Below are positions 31,236-40,219 of a stretch of DNA of 48,298 nt, piece by piece (the stretch's first letter is position 1; each line of letters begins with the position of its first letter). The position numbers and the translations under genes are program-made. Source of the stretch: Bacteroidaceae bacterium (GTDB lineage: Bacteria > Bacteroidota > Bacteroidia > Bacteroidales > Bacteroidaceae); NCBI GenBank assembly GCA_902362595.1, contig CABIXF010000030.1:1-48298 (forward strand), read 5' to 3'. The notes under the pieces were generated by a model. The model was not told the DNA's origin. It did not search any database and worked only from the letters and a program-made list of their open reading frames with translations.

Positions 31236-33737
31236 TTATTCTTTTTTCTGCTTTCTCCAAGCCAGTACCACAGCTACGATGATTGCCAACAACAGGATTC
31301 CCAGTGCCACGAAAGCAATGGTTTCCGTTACATGCAATGATTTCGGGTCGAACGTAAATTCTACCACATGCTTTCCTGCCGGTACGTTCATCGCACGCAG
31401 AATGTAATCTGCACGACCGTGAGGCACTTCTTTTCCATCAATGAACGAACGCCAGCCCGGATAATAGATTTCGGCAAAGACCACGGTTCCTCCTTTCGGT
31501 GAATTGACTTCATATTTCAGGGCGTTCGGCTCATAATTCTTCAACACAATCGAATTCAAACTATCGGCTCCCGCAGACGCCTTCACCTCATTCTGGAACT
31601 TCTTGTCGACCACGGCCACCGTTGCCGGATTGACGTGATGCAAGGCCTCTATTTCCTCATTGGCATTGTTCACGTACTGCACCTTCTCCACAAACCAGGC
31701 ATTGCCCAAAGCATGCGGATTGAATACCGGAATGGTCTTGCCCTGCTGCAGCGGGATGATGAAATAACGCGTGTTCAGCATGTTCAGCACCGGTGTCAGC
31801 GTATCGCCCACCTGACTCAAATCGGCATTTACTGCCGGCAACATCTTAAACAAAGAAGTAATCTCACCTTGGATATGTTCGTCAATCATCTCCTGATAAC
31901 GACGGAGCTTGGCGGCATGATATCCACCGATACTCTTGTGCCAGTAGGCCGTATTGTTTTCATTGAACGTATTGACGGACAAATTCAACACACGGTAGTC
32001 CAGTGATTTGTCTTGCAAAATCTCCCGGTCAGTTTCCGACGGTTCCAGGAATGGCTGCATCTCCGTGCCTTTTGCCACGAACTGTTCATCATACAGATAG
32101 CGTTTGTTGACGCTCCACATATCCACTAGACACAGCAAAGCCAGCAGGCCAACCAGCAGTTTGGCTTTCAACTTCCCGGCACAATAAGCCCACAGCAACA
32201 CCGCTCCTATCAATATCACGAAGAAGCTGCGCCATGCGTCGGAGGTGAAGATAGATTTACGTATTTCTTCCAGATTGACCAGGATAGGCGCCAGCTGGTC
32301 GGCTGGAATGGCATTCTGCAACGCGTTCATCTCGGCAGAAGAAACATACGACGGGAAGAAGAAACTCGGTGCCAAGGCAAACAAAAGCGACAAGCCACCG
32401 GTCAATACAAACGAGATGTAAAAGGCTTTGCGCGATTCATTCCACAATTGCGGACGCTCTACCACTTCTTTCAATGCCATAATGGCCAGCAAAGGAATGG
32501 TAAACTCTGCAATGACCAGAATGGAAGATACCGCACGGAACTTGCTGTACATCGGGACATAGTCGATAAAGAAATCTGTCAGCCCCATAAAGTTATGTCC
32601 CCAGGAGAGCAAGATGGAGAACGCGGTACCGACAAGCAATGCCCATTTCATCGGACCCTTCACAATGAACAGTCCCAGAATGAAAAGGAACATCACGAAG
32701 GCACCCACATACACCGGTCCGGAAGTACCGGGCTGTTCACCCCAATATTGTCCCAGCTGGCTATACAACCCCATATAATTCGGGTCGGCCTTCTCCATGG
32801 CCTTTTCATTGTTTGCCAACGGTACGGAAGCACCTCCTTTCACATTGGGTACCAGCAAGGAAAAAGTTTCCCCAATTCCATAACTCCATTGAGTGATATA
32901 GCTTCTTTCCAATCCGCTGCTGGTTTGGTCCGAAGTATTCTCTTTCACCAGTTCGCTTTTTCCACGCATGGTCTCCTTGCTGTACTCATACGTGTGATAC
33001 AGGTTCGACAGGTTCACGCAGACACCCACCAGACCGGCCACAATCAGGACTACAGTGGCTTTGATAAACTGAGGCATCTTCTTTTCCCGCCATGCCATCA
33101 CCCCGTAGGCAATCGCCATAAACAGCATGACAAACAAGAAGTAATAACTCATCTGCGGATGGTTGGCCATAATCTGGAGCGCGACAAACAAAGCGGTCAC
33201 GATACCTCCCGCCAGCAGTTTCCCCCGATAAGCCAGTACCATACCGGCAATCGTGGGCGGGATATAAGCCAAAGCCACAAACTTCCAGATATGTCCGGCG
33301 GCAATGATGATGAAGAAATAAGACGAGAAGGCCCAGAGAATGGCCCCCAGTGCCGACATCCACACCTTGAAATCAAAAGCCCGCAACAGGATATAAAAGC
33401 CCAGCAGCATTACAAACACATACCACACGTAGGTCGGCAAAAACAGGTGATATACCTTCTGCAACCAGCTCAACGTATCGGTTGAATCGTAACTCGGCGA
33501 CATCTGATAGGTAGGCATACCGCCAAAGATAGAATTGGTCCACCGGGTCCGCTCACCTGTCTTCTCCAAGTATTCACTCATCTCACGTCCCGAACCGATA
33601 CCGGCCACGGCATCGTGCTGTGCCAGAATGCGTCCTTCGGTCACTGCCGGAAAGAAATAAGCAAACGAAATGATAGCAAAAAGAACGATGACTACCACGT
33701 CGGGCAGTAGTTTCTTGAACAAGTTCATATTATTCAT
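31236..33737 (-). CDS. YfhO-family polytopic membrane protein
   Basis: The 833-residue protein has about 12 transmembrane segments followed by a C-terminal periplasmic/extracytoplasmic domain (GWRSFIDGKEVPHGRADYILRAMNVPAGKHVVEF) and a final membrane helix. This is the YfhO layout, a GT-C-like membrane family; a Gram-positive member acts in lipoteichoic acid glycosylation. In Bacteroidetes the role is undefined. The start at 33737 (MNNMNLFKK) fits the divergent promoter gap. A longer open frame to 34175 overlaps mtnN completely on the other strand and is not credible. It may add sugars to the envelope glycan from a lipid-linked donor; that is inference. Confidence 0.85.
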   Translation of the reverse strand: MNNMNLFKKLLPDVVVIVLFAIISFAYFFPAVTEGRILAQHDAVAGIGSGREMSEYLEKTGERTRWTNSIFGGMPTYQMSPSYDSTDTLSWLQKVYHLFLPTYVWYVFVMLLGFYILLRAFDFKVWMSALGAILWAFSSYFFIIIAAGHIWKFVALAYIPPTIAGMVLAYRGKLLAGGIVTALFVALQIMANHPQMSYYFLFVMLFMAIAYGVMAWREKKMPQFIKATVVLIVAGLVGVCVNLSNLYHTYEYSKETMRGKSELVKENTSDQTSSGLERSYITQWSYGIGETFSLLVPNVKGGASVPLANNEKAMEKADPNYMGLYSQLGQYWGEQPGTSGPVYVGAFVMFLFILGLFIVKGPMKWALLVGTAFSILLSWGHNFMGLTDFFIDYVPMYSKFRAVSSILVIAEFTIPLLAIMALKEVVERPQLWNESRKAFYISFVLTGGLSLLFALAPSFFFPSYVSSAEMNALQNAIPADQLAPILVNLEEIRKSIFTSDAWRSFFVILIGAVLLWAYCAGKLKAKLLVGLLALLCLVDMWSVNKRYLYDEQFVAKGTEMQPFLEPSETDREILQDKSLDYRVLNLSVNTFNENNTAYWHKSIGGYHAAKLRRYQEMIDEHIQGEITSLFKMLPAVNADLSQVGDTLTPVLNMLNTRYFIIPLQQGKTIPVFNPHALGNAWFVEKVQYVNNANEEIEALHHVNPATVAVVDKKFQNEVKASAGADSLNSIVLKNYEPNALKYEVNSPKGGTVVFAEIYYPGWRSFIDGKEVPHGRADYILRAMNVPAGKHVVEFTFDPKSLHVTETIAFVALGILLLAIIVAVVLAWRKQKKE

Positions 33738-33745
33738 AATTAATG

Positions 33746-33796
33746 TTTTCGGCAGGCAAAGATAACATAATACTGCCTGAAAAGTCGTAAATTTGC
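33746..33796. promoter_or_regulatory. Divergent promoter region between yfhO-like gene and mtnN
   Basis: The 81-base gap holds a plus-strand -7 match TAAATTTG (33789-33796) for mtnN and a minus-strand -7 match TATCTTTG (33757-33764) for the YfhO gene. The -33 boxes are not clear. An inverted repeat, TTTTCGGCAG (33746-33755) with CTGCCTGAAAA (33773-33783; one bulged base), encloses the minus-strand -7 box. Confidence 0.5.
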
Positions 33797-33818
33797 CCCT
33801 GAAAATCTTTTTTAACGC

Positions 33819-34514
33819 ATGAAAATAGGAATCATTACCGCCATGGCTTCCGAACAGAAGCAACTGGCCAACCAACTCGAGAACAAGACTGAACGTAAAG
33901 AGGGCCCCTTCACCTACATCGAAGGCTCCATCAAGCACAATACCATCATTCTGATGCAATGCGGCATCGGGAAAGTCAATGCTGCCGCAGGTACCGTGGA
34001 ACTCATCCGCACCTTCCAGCCCGACTGCATCATCAGCACCGGAGTGGCAGGAGGAATCGACAGCTGCCTGAAAATAATGGATGTGGTAGTCAGCCAGCAA
34101 ATCGTGTACCACGACGTATGGTGCGGCGAAGGCAATGCCTACGGACAGATACAAGGTCTCCCGACGTTCTTCCAAGGCAACGAAACGCTCTATCAGTGTG
34201 CGCTCTCACTGGATACGGAAACAGCCATTCACGGAGGCCTCATCTGCACGGGCGACAAGTTCATCACCGACCGCAGCGAACTGGACGAAATCAAGCGTAA
34301 CTTCCCCGAAGGGCTGGCTGTCGATATGGAATCAGCTTCCATCGCCCAAGTATGCTACCTCTATCAGGTGCCTTTCATCAGCTTCCGCATCATCAGTGAC
34401 ACTCCGGGAGCCGACAAGCATTTTGAACAGTACCTGAACTTCTGGGGAGAAATGGCCGACCGCTCCTTCCATGTGACCGAGACTTTCTTGAAAGCATTAC
34501 CCAACAAACTATAA
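33819..34514 (+). CDS. mtnN: 5'-methylthioadenosine/S-adenosylhomocysteine nucleosidase
   Basis: The 231-residue enzyme (Pfs) cleaves adenine from SAH and MTA; SAH gives S-ribosylhomocysteine, the LuxS substrate. The N-terminal GIITAMASEQ carries the catalytic Glu12, followed by MQCGIGKVNAA, a ribose-binding VDMESAS motif and the SDTPG aspartate. The length is normal for MtnN. luxS follows after 6 bases, so the pair makes AI-2 precursor and recycles homocysteine. Confidence 0.97.
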   Translation: MKIGIITAMASEQKQLANQLENKTERKEGPFTYIEGSIKHNTIILMQCGIGKVNAAAGTVELIRTFQPDCIISTGVAGGIDSCLKIMDVVVSQQIVYHDVWCGEGNAYGQIQGLPTFFQGNETLYQCALSLDTETAIHGGLICTGDKFITDRSELDEIKRNFPEGLAVDMESASIAQVCYLYQVPFISFRIISDTPGADKHFEQYLNFWGEMADRSFHVTETFLKALPNKL

Positions 34515-34520
34515 CGAATC

Positions 34521-35006
34521 ATGAAAAAGATACCAAGCTTTACCGTAGACCATATTCATCTGAAACGTGGCATTTTCGTATCCCGTAAAGATGAAGTCGG
34601 AAATGAAATGGTCACCACTTTCGACATCCGCATGAAAGAGCCGAACCGCGAACCGGCGTTAGACCCTGCTGCCATCCATACCATCGAACACCTGGCTGCC
34701 ACTTTCCTGCGCAACCATCCGGTATGGGCCGATAAAATCATCTATTGGGGTCCGATGGGCTGCCTCACCGGAAACTACCTGGTAGTGAAAGGTGACTTGC
34801 AATCCAAAGACATTGCGCCGCTGATGACCGAAACCTTCCGCTTCATTGCCGACTATGAAGGCGAAGTGCCGGGCGCCACTCCCAAAGATTGCGGCAACTA
34901 TCTTATGATGAACTTGCCCATGGCGAAATGGGAAGCTGCCAAGTTCCTGCACGAAGTGCTGGAACAACTGACCGAAGAGAATCTAGAATATCCGGCTTCC
35001 CTGTAA
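34521..35006 (+). CDS. luxS: S-ribosylhomocysteine lyase, LuxS
   Basis: The 161-residue enzyme converts S-ribosylhomocysteine to homocysteine and DPD (AI-2 precursor). The metal ligands are His53 and His57 (HTIEH) and Cys124 ([11 protein letters not shown]), with Glu56 as base and Cys81 in GPMGCLTG. The length is usual for LuxS. It is in an operon with mtnN. Downstream lie possible competing hairpins (35017-35113) and a bidirectional terminator (35122-35152). Confidence 0.98.
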   Translation: MKKIPSFTVDHIHLKRGIFVSRKDEVGNEMVTTFDIRMKEPNREPALDPAAIHTIEHLAATFLRNHPVWADKIIYWGPMGCLTGNYLVVKGDLQSKDIAPLMTETFRFIADYEGEVPGATPKDCGNYLMMNLPMAKWEAAKFLHEVLEQLTEENLEYPASL

Positions 35007-35016
35007 AATCATATTC

Positions 35017-35113
35017 CCTGCCCCAAAAGCCACGCACAGAGCATCTCCTGAGGGCAGGTCCAGAAAACAAAAAGCCCGGCCAGGCGCCTTTCAGACAGCC
35101 TGCCGGTGCTCTG
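35017..35113. other. Structured region downstream of luxS with competing pairings
   Basis: GGGCAGG (35052-35058) can pair with CCTGCCC upstream (35017-35023) or with CCTGCC downstream (35099-35104); these two pairings exclude each other. The downstream form is closed by CAGAGCA (35037-35043) with TGCTCTG (35107-35113). Such an arrangement resembles a switch, though it lies after the luxS stop codon, so it may instead be a processing or REP-like element. There is no open reading frame here. Confidence 0.4.
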
Positions 35114-35121
35114 CCAGTACT

Positions 35122-35152
35122 TCCTAAGCAGTACCGTAGTACTGCCTAAGGA
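35122..35152. terminator. Hairpin between convergent luxS and GH2 genes
   Basis: TCCTAAGCAGTAC (35122-35134) pairs with GTACTGCCTAAGGA (35139-35152) around a 4-base loop, with one bulged base. It sits 3 bases before the GH2 stop codon end, between convergent genes, and could stop transcription from either side. T-runs are short. Confidence 0.5.
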
Positions 35153-35155
35153 GGA

Positions 35156-37570
35156 TTATTCAGCCTCCAATACCACTTCCGTTCCTTTCAAAAGCGGAGA
35201 AGTCAGTTTGACCCGAATCTCTCCTTTCTGTCCTGTAGTTTGGATATAAGCCAGCAAACGGCCGTGATAAGCCCGATGACGGTTATCCGTATAATCACTC
35301 ATATCACTGTTATCTGAGCCTTCCAATCCTAAAAGACGGGCGGGACCCTCAATTTCACAAGTCACTTCGTTGTCTCCCAATTTCACCACAGTGCCCTGCT
35401 CATCGACCACTTCAATCGTAACATGAGCCGTAGCTTTCTCCGGTGACAACACGTCCTTATCTACCGTAGCCCGCAGCGCGTATGGACGTCCCGAAGTCTT
35501 TATGGTATAGGTAGAAAGCACCTTTCCGCTTTCATCACAACCTTCGGCACGAAGTTCTCCATCCTGATAAGGAATGTCCCAGTAGATGATTCCGCTCTTG
35601 TCATCGTAAGGCTTCATCGGTCCGACTTCCTTTCCGTCGAGCAACAGACGTGCCTGTGGTGCGTTGGTATAACATACCACCCGAATCAGCTGGCCCGGAG
35701 CATAGTTCCAGCTGTCCCAGGCATCCATGGAAAGCCAACTGTGTCCCGGTCTCACCGGATAAGTACCGATGTATGTCATCGGTTTATCGCTCCACAACGA
35801 AGCCCGGAAATAACCACGCGGCTTCGCAAAACTGCCGAAGTCCAGCAAACCTGTATACAATCCACGGGACGGCCATCTTCCGGCCTCACCCAGATAATCA
35901 GTACCCGTCCAAAGGAACTGTCCGAAAATGAAATCATTGTCACGAACGGCATGCCAAGCCTCAATGCCTACTCCTGTTTCACTTCCGTAAATGATACGCT
36001 TCGGGTAAGTTTTGTGGTCTTCTGCATAACGGTCTTCCGTATAATTATATCCTACCACGTCTACCGCTTCCGGATAAGCCGTCTGGTTGGACATGATCAC
36101 ACCGGCCAATGCTCCCGTAACCGGGCGTGAAGTATCTACGGCTCGCACACAAGCCGCCAGTTTCTGGGCAATCACCCCAATCCGCATGGCGTCGGGCGCG
36201 TCGGGCTTGTAACCTCCGAACATCGGCTGGTTAATCTTTGCTCCATCCAATATCGGATGAGAATAAGGGTCATTCGGATAATCTACCTCATTACCGATGC
36301 TCCACAAGAACACAGAAGGATGGTTCCTGTCACGGCGTACCATATCGGTCACATCCTGCTCTATCCATTCTTCAAAGAAGTCGAAAGAGCCTTCGTAACT
36401 GGGTTCTCCCACATTCCATCCTTTTATCCATTTGCGCTTTGGAAATTCCCATTCATCGGAAGCCTCATCCATAACCAAAAAGCCCAGACGGTCACATAAA
36501 TCATACAGCACTGGAGCCTGCGGATTGTGGCTCATACGAATGGCATTCGCCCCGATTGCTTTCAAGTTCTTCAAACGTCTTTCCCAAACCTCCGGCGGTA
36601 CGACTGCACCCAGCACTCCTGCATCATGATGCAGACACACCCCTTTCACCTTCATCCACTGTCCGTTCAATGCGAATCCCTTGTTGGCATCAAACTGAAG
36701 TGTACGCAAGCCTACAGAACTAGAGGCGCCATCTATCCGCTTTCCATCGCAATACAGCTCAGCCTTCAACGTATAAAGATAAGGATCATTCAGGTTCCAG
36801 CGGTGCGGCTTCTTCACCTTCAACGAAAGGGTTTGCTTGGAAAGTCCTTTCTCCTTTCCAGCCACATCTTTCCGGTTTTCAGCCACAAGTTTCCCTTCGG
36901 CATCATACAAGGCAGCTTTCACCTCGAGTTTTCCCTCAGCCTTTACGTGCTTTTCTACTTCCAGTTCTACTGAAACGACAGCCTGCTTGTCGGTAATCGA
37001 AGTTGCATGCCAGCCTAATCCCCATTGTGCCAAATGAATCTCCGGTGCCGCTACCATCCATACATCCCGGTAAATACCCGAACCCGTATACCAGCGAGAA
37101 TCTGCATACCGACTATGGTCTACACGCACGGCCAGCACATTGTCGCCTTCTTTCAAATACGGAGTCATATCATACATAAAAGAAATGTAACCGTTGGGAC
37201 GCTTACCCAGGAGATGTCCGTTCAAATACACCTCACTCCGGTTATACACACCTTCAAAATAGATATAATGACGTGCGGCCTCATCAGTCAGCTGAAAATG
37301 TTTCCGGTACCAGCCAATTCCTCCCGGCAGATAGCCCGTACAACTTGCCAGAGAAGGTGAAAGCTGTCCCTCGATAGACCAGTCGTGTGGCAAGTCCAGC
37401 TGCCGCCATTTGCTGTCATCATACGAAACAGATGCACTCAGGCTATCATCCGAGAGACTGAACAACCAGCCATCGTTAAACTTTTTTGCCTCTCCGAAAG
37501 CAACTTGAGCTGTTAAGGAAGCACATGTAAACAAACAAAACAAACAAAATAGTAACAATTTATTATTCAT
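35156..37570 (-). CDS. GH2 family glycoside hydrolase (beta-galactosidase-like), PUL 2
   Basis: The 804-residue secreted enzyme has a signal peptide (CASLTAQ, near residue 22) and the GH2 domain order. The acid/base is Glu428 in WSIGNEVDYP and the nucleophile Glu531 in IYGSETGVG. C-terminal segments match DUF4982 and GH2 C-terminal domains. It probably cleaves a terminal beta-linked hexose or uronic sugar, and beta-galactosidase is the most common activity of this architecture; another GH2 activity is possible. A hairpin terminator (37607-37640) separates it from the DUF3823 gene, so it may be expressed at a lower level than SusCD. Confidence 0.92.
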   Translation of the reverse strand: MNNKLLLFCLFCLFTCASLTAQVAFGEAKKFNDGWLFSLSDDSLSASVSYDDSKWRQLDLPHDWSIEGQLSPSLASCTGYLPGGIGWYRKHFQLTDEAARHYIYFEGVYNRSEVYLNGHLLGKRPNGYISFMYDMTPYLKEGDNVLAVRVDHSRYADSRWYTGSGIYRDVWMVAAPEIHLAQWGLGWHATSITDKQAVVSVELEVEKHVKAEGKLEVKAALYDAEGKLVAENRKDVAGKEKGLSKQTLSLKVKKPHRWNLNDPYLYTLKAELYCDGKRIDGASSSVGLRTLQFDANKGFALNGQWMKVKGVCLHHDAGVLGAVVPPEVWERRLKNLKAIGANAIRMSHNPQAPVLYDLCDRLGFLVMDEASDEWEFPKRKWIKGWNVGEPSYEGSFDFFEEWIEQDVTDMVRRDRNHPSVFLWSIGNEVDYPNDPYSHPILDGAKINQPMFGGYKPDAPDAMRIGVIAQKLAACVRAVDTSRPVTGALAGVIMSNQTAYPEAVDVVGYNYTEDRYAEDHKTYPKRIIYGSETGVGIEAWHAVRDNDFIFGQFLWTGTDYLGEAGRWPSRGLYTGLLDFGSFAKPRGYFRASLWSDKPMTYIGTYPVRPGHSWLSMDAWDSWNYAPGQLIRVVCYTNAPQARLLLDGKEVGPMKPYDDKSGIIYWDIPYQDGELRAEGCDESGKVLSTYTIKTSGRPYALRATVDKDVLSPEKATAHVTIEVVDEQGTVVKLGDNEVTCEIEGPARLLGLEGSDNSDMSDYTDNRHRAYHGRLLAYIQTTGQKGEIRVKLTSPLLKGTEVVLEAE

Positions 37571-37606
37571 AAACTTTACACATTAGAGATTCAATATAAT
37601 AATCAT

Positions 37607-37640
37607 AAAAGGCTGACCCCTTAAAAGGAGCCAGCCTTTT
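37607..37640 (-). terminator. Hairpin between DUF3823 gene and GH2
   Basis: AAAAGGCTG (37607-37615) and CAGCCTTTT (37632-37640) are perfect arms with an inner CCCCTT/AAGGAG pairing. On the minus strand the stem is followed by TTTTATG. It lies 25 bases after the DUF3823 stop and should reduce read-through into GH2. Confidence 0.75.
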
Positions 37641-37664
37641 ATCCTTTATCCAACAAGACCCAAT

Positions 37665-38333
37665 TTATTCAATCTTAGTAGATTGGGTATAGCAGTACTC
37701 GGAAGCCTGTCCCGATTTAACACCTACACGTGCGAAGAAATAATCTTCAGAAGCCAGACTTTCCGGAATGTCAATATCAGCTGTAATCACTTGATCCAGT
37801 TGAATATCCTTTCCGAGGCTCACATTTGCACGGTTTGTATTATTATCTGTAATCAGCATTTCACCCAAGTAAATACGTACATCTTCCAATGTAGCACTTG
37901 AAGATACTTTCTTTACCGTAAATTTCGCCGTCACTTTTGAACCATTCTTGGTGAATGAAGCATCCTTGATGATAAAATAGGGAGTCACAGGAATATCCTG
38001 TACAGTATTTCCGTGGACTTCTACCAAAATCGTATCATTGTTAGGACGTTCCCAAGGAGCATTACCCATACGTACCAACTTATACTCTCCGTCGAAAAGC
38101 ACTGCAGAGTAAGTACCATCCTGATTAATATACACAGGAATAGAGTTATGAAGAGCATATCCATCCTGATAAAGCGCAAACTCAGCACCTCCCGCACGTA
38201 CGCAGATCGGTTCACCCTCATAGACGACTTTACCCGTCAACATAGACTGAGGCTCATCGAAATTATCATATCTACAACTGCTTATAGCCAATAAACAGCA
38301 CAACAAAGTAAAAAATGATGTTATCTTTTTCAT
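37665..38333 (-). CDS. DUF3823 surface glycan-binding lipoprotein (SusE-position)
   Basis: This 222-residue protein has a lipobox ISSC with Cys20 followed by RYDNFDEP. Its body is beta-rich (LTGKVVYEGEPICVR, EFALYQDGYALHNSIPVYINQDGTYSA), like DUF3823 proteins that follow SusCD pairs and replace SusE/F-type surface glycan-binding proteins. It starts 8 bases after the SusD stop codon. Ligand unknown. Confidence 0.88.
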   Translation of the reverse strand: MKKITSFFTLLCCLLAISSCRYDNFDEPQSMLTGKVVYEGEPICVRAGGAEFALYQDGYALHNSIPVYINQDGTYSAVLFDGEYKLVRMGNAPWERPNNDTILVEVHGNTVQDIPVTPYFIIKDASFTKNGSKVTAKFTVKKVSSSATLEDVRIYLGEMLITDNNTNRANVSLGKDIQLDQVITADIDIPESLASEDYFFARVGVKSGQASEYCYTQSTKIE

Positions 38334-38341
38334 ATTCCTTT

Positions 38342-40204
38342 TTATTGAAGCGGGTTCTTTACAATTAATGGGTTATTATTAATTACGTCATCCGCAATAG
38401 ATGAATAGTAATTTGACATTCTGAACATACGGGCCAGGATGAAACGGCTGGAACGATGTTTTACAAAGATATACTTATCTTGATCATTCGTGCCTGGTTT
38501 TGCTACTGCAATTCGATAAGGATACAAACCATATACTACCGCAGTACTGTTTTCATCTTCTTCTCCATTCCAAATCTTATCCGCAATTCTCCAACGTTTC
38601 AAATCAAAATAACGCTGGTCTTCAAAGGCCATTTCCACACGACGTTCATTCTGAATCTTTTCCAATGTCAGACTTGTCAGACTGTTTGCCGGGAATCCTG
38701 CACGTTCACGCAGCTTATTGATATAATACAAAGCACCTGGATCCTGATCATCCAATTCAAATGAGGCTTCAGCTGCATTCAAATAGATTTCACCCAAACG
38801 GAACCAAGGCCACCAGTTCTCTTCGTAGTTTCTCAATGTAAAGCCCACTTCTTCGCTTATATATTTACGAATATAGAAACCCGTGTTACTTACATTCTGA
38901 GCACCATCCTGAGGACCATCCTGACCAACATAAGTCTTACCGTCGGTATAAGTGCTACCCAATGTCGGATCACTCAACAAATCGTAATTATTTTTCTCTG
39001 CATTCCAAACAGCTACACCAGCCTGAATGTCTACGTCAGAACTTCTGAATTGTGTGCCCGGATAAATGATGGTACCATACAAACGCGGATCCTTGTTGGC
39101 AAACAAGTCGGCCGGATTATCAAACACAATGTAATTGTTGTTTTCATCCATGTATTTCAGCTTTCCTGAAGTACCATCCAGATAATCATAAGCCTCAACC
39201 AATCCCAATGACGGAGCGATACAAGAAGAATTATCATTATCCTCTTTCAGATGCTGGATGACATTATCATAACCAAAGCTGTGTATCTTAGTCGGGTTCT
39301 TATAATCTTTCGCCCAGATAATTTCCGGATTCTTTTCCTTATCCATGAACAACTGATAGAAGTTCACGCCCTTGTTTGAGTTCTTGTTGTATAAGTCATA
39401 TCCACCTTGCGTGATAATCTCCTTAGAGGCAGCCAAAGACTTCTGATAATAACCAGTAGCCATGCTAGCCGGGATACCTACTTCTCCTCCGTCTGTTACC
39501 AGTGTCGGAGTATACAACGCATTGTATTTGGCAATAGAACCGGCATACAACATGGCACGGCTTTCAAGAGCCAATGCAGTGTAATAATTTGCTCTTGTCT
39601 GGCTTCCGTTATTGGCTTTCAGGTCATTCTTCACATCTTCACATTCGCTATATACGAAATCATAAATCTCATGTTCCTTCGCACGCGGATGCTGCAAATA
39701 AGAAGGATCTCCACTAAAATCATACTCCAAGGTAGTAGTAATCAATGGTACACCTCCCATTCGTCTAACCATATCAAAATAGATATACGCACGAATGAAT
39801 CTGAATTCAGCCTTGAACAAAGTCTTTTCTTCTGTAGTCAGATTTGTTCCATAAGTTTCCAGATTTTCAAGAGACATGTTGATATCACGAATCAATCCGT
39901 AATCCCACAGACGACCGTAATCATTTCCATACTGGAAATTATTCTTTCCATTCTGGTCCAATGCTCCACTCCACATTGCATCATCAATTTCACACATACC
40001 ACCGGTATTGAAATCACCATGCAAACTTGTAATACGGTTATAAAGATTGGCCAACTGAGATTTCACCATATTGGGATCGTTCCATACCTGTTCATTGGTC
40101 AGAATGGTCTTTGGATCCCTTTCGAACCAGCTGTCACCGCAACCAGACAATACAGATGCGAGCGCTGTTCCAATTACAAATATTTTTATAGAATTACTTT
40201 TCAT
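38342..40204 (-). CDS. SusD/RagB family glycan-binding lipoprotein (PUL 2)
   Basis: The 620-residue lipoprotein has an LSGC lipobox with Cys22 and a SusD start (GDSWFERDPKTILTNEQVW). Its TPR-like core (KAEFRFIRAYIYFDMVRRMGGVPL) and C-terminal region (GEIYLNAAEASFEL, NERRVEMAFEDQRYFDLKRW) are typical. It is longer than the PUL 1 partner. The gene begins 15 bases after the SusC stop codon. Confidence 0.96.
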   Translation of the reverse strand: MKSNSIKIFVIGTALASVLSGCGDSWFERDPKTILTNEQVWNDPNMVKSQLANLYNRITSLHGDFNTGGMCEIDDAMWSGALDQNGKNNFQYGNDYGRLWDYGLIRDINMSLENLETYGTNLTTEEKTLFKAEFRFIRAYIYFDMVRRMGGVPLITTTLEYDFSGDPSYLQHPRAKEHEIYDFVYSECEDVKNDLKANNGSQTRANYYTALALESRAMLYAGSIAKYNALYTPTLVTDGGEVGIPASMATGYYQKSLAASKEIITQGGYDLYNKNSNKGVNFYQLFMDKEKNPEIIWAKDYKNPTKIHSFGYDNVIQHLKEDNDNSSCIAPSLGLVEAYDYLDGTSGKLKYMDENNNYIVFDNPADLFANKDPRLYGTIIYPGTQFRSSDVDIQAGVAVWNAEKNNYDLLSDPTLGSTYTDGKTYVGQDGPQDGAQNVSNTGFYIRKYISEEVGFTLRNYEENWWPWFRLGEIYLNAAEASFELDDQDPGALYYINKLRERAGFPANSLTSLTLEKIQNERRVEMAFEDQRYFDLKRWRIADKIWNGEEDENSTAVVYGLYPYRIAVAKPGTNDQDKYIFVKHRSSRFILARMFRMSNYYSSIADDVINNNPLIVKNPLQ

Positions 40205-40219
40205 CTTTACGAATCATTT

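Noticed and set aside
33738..34175. Longer N-terminus for the YfhO gene
   Set aside because: It would cover the first half of mtnN on the opposite strand; the ATG at 33737 opens onto a normal membrane protein start.
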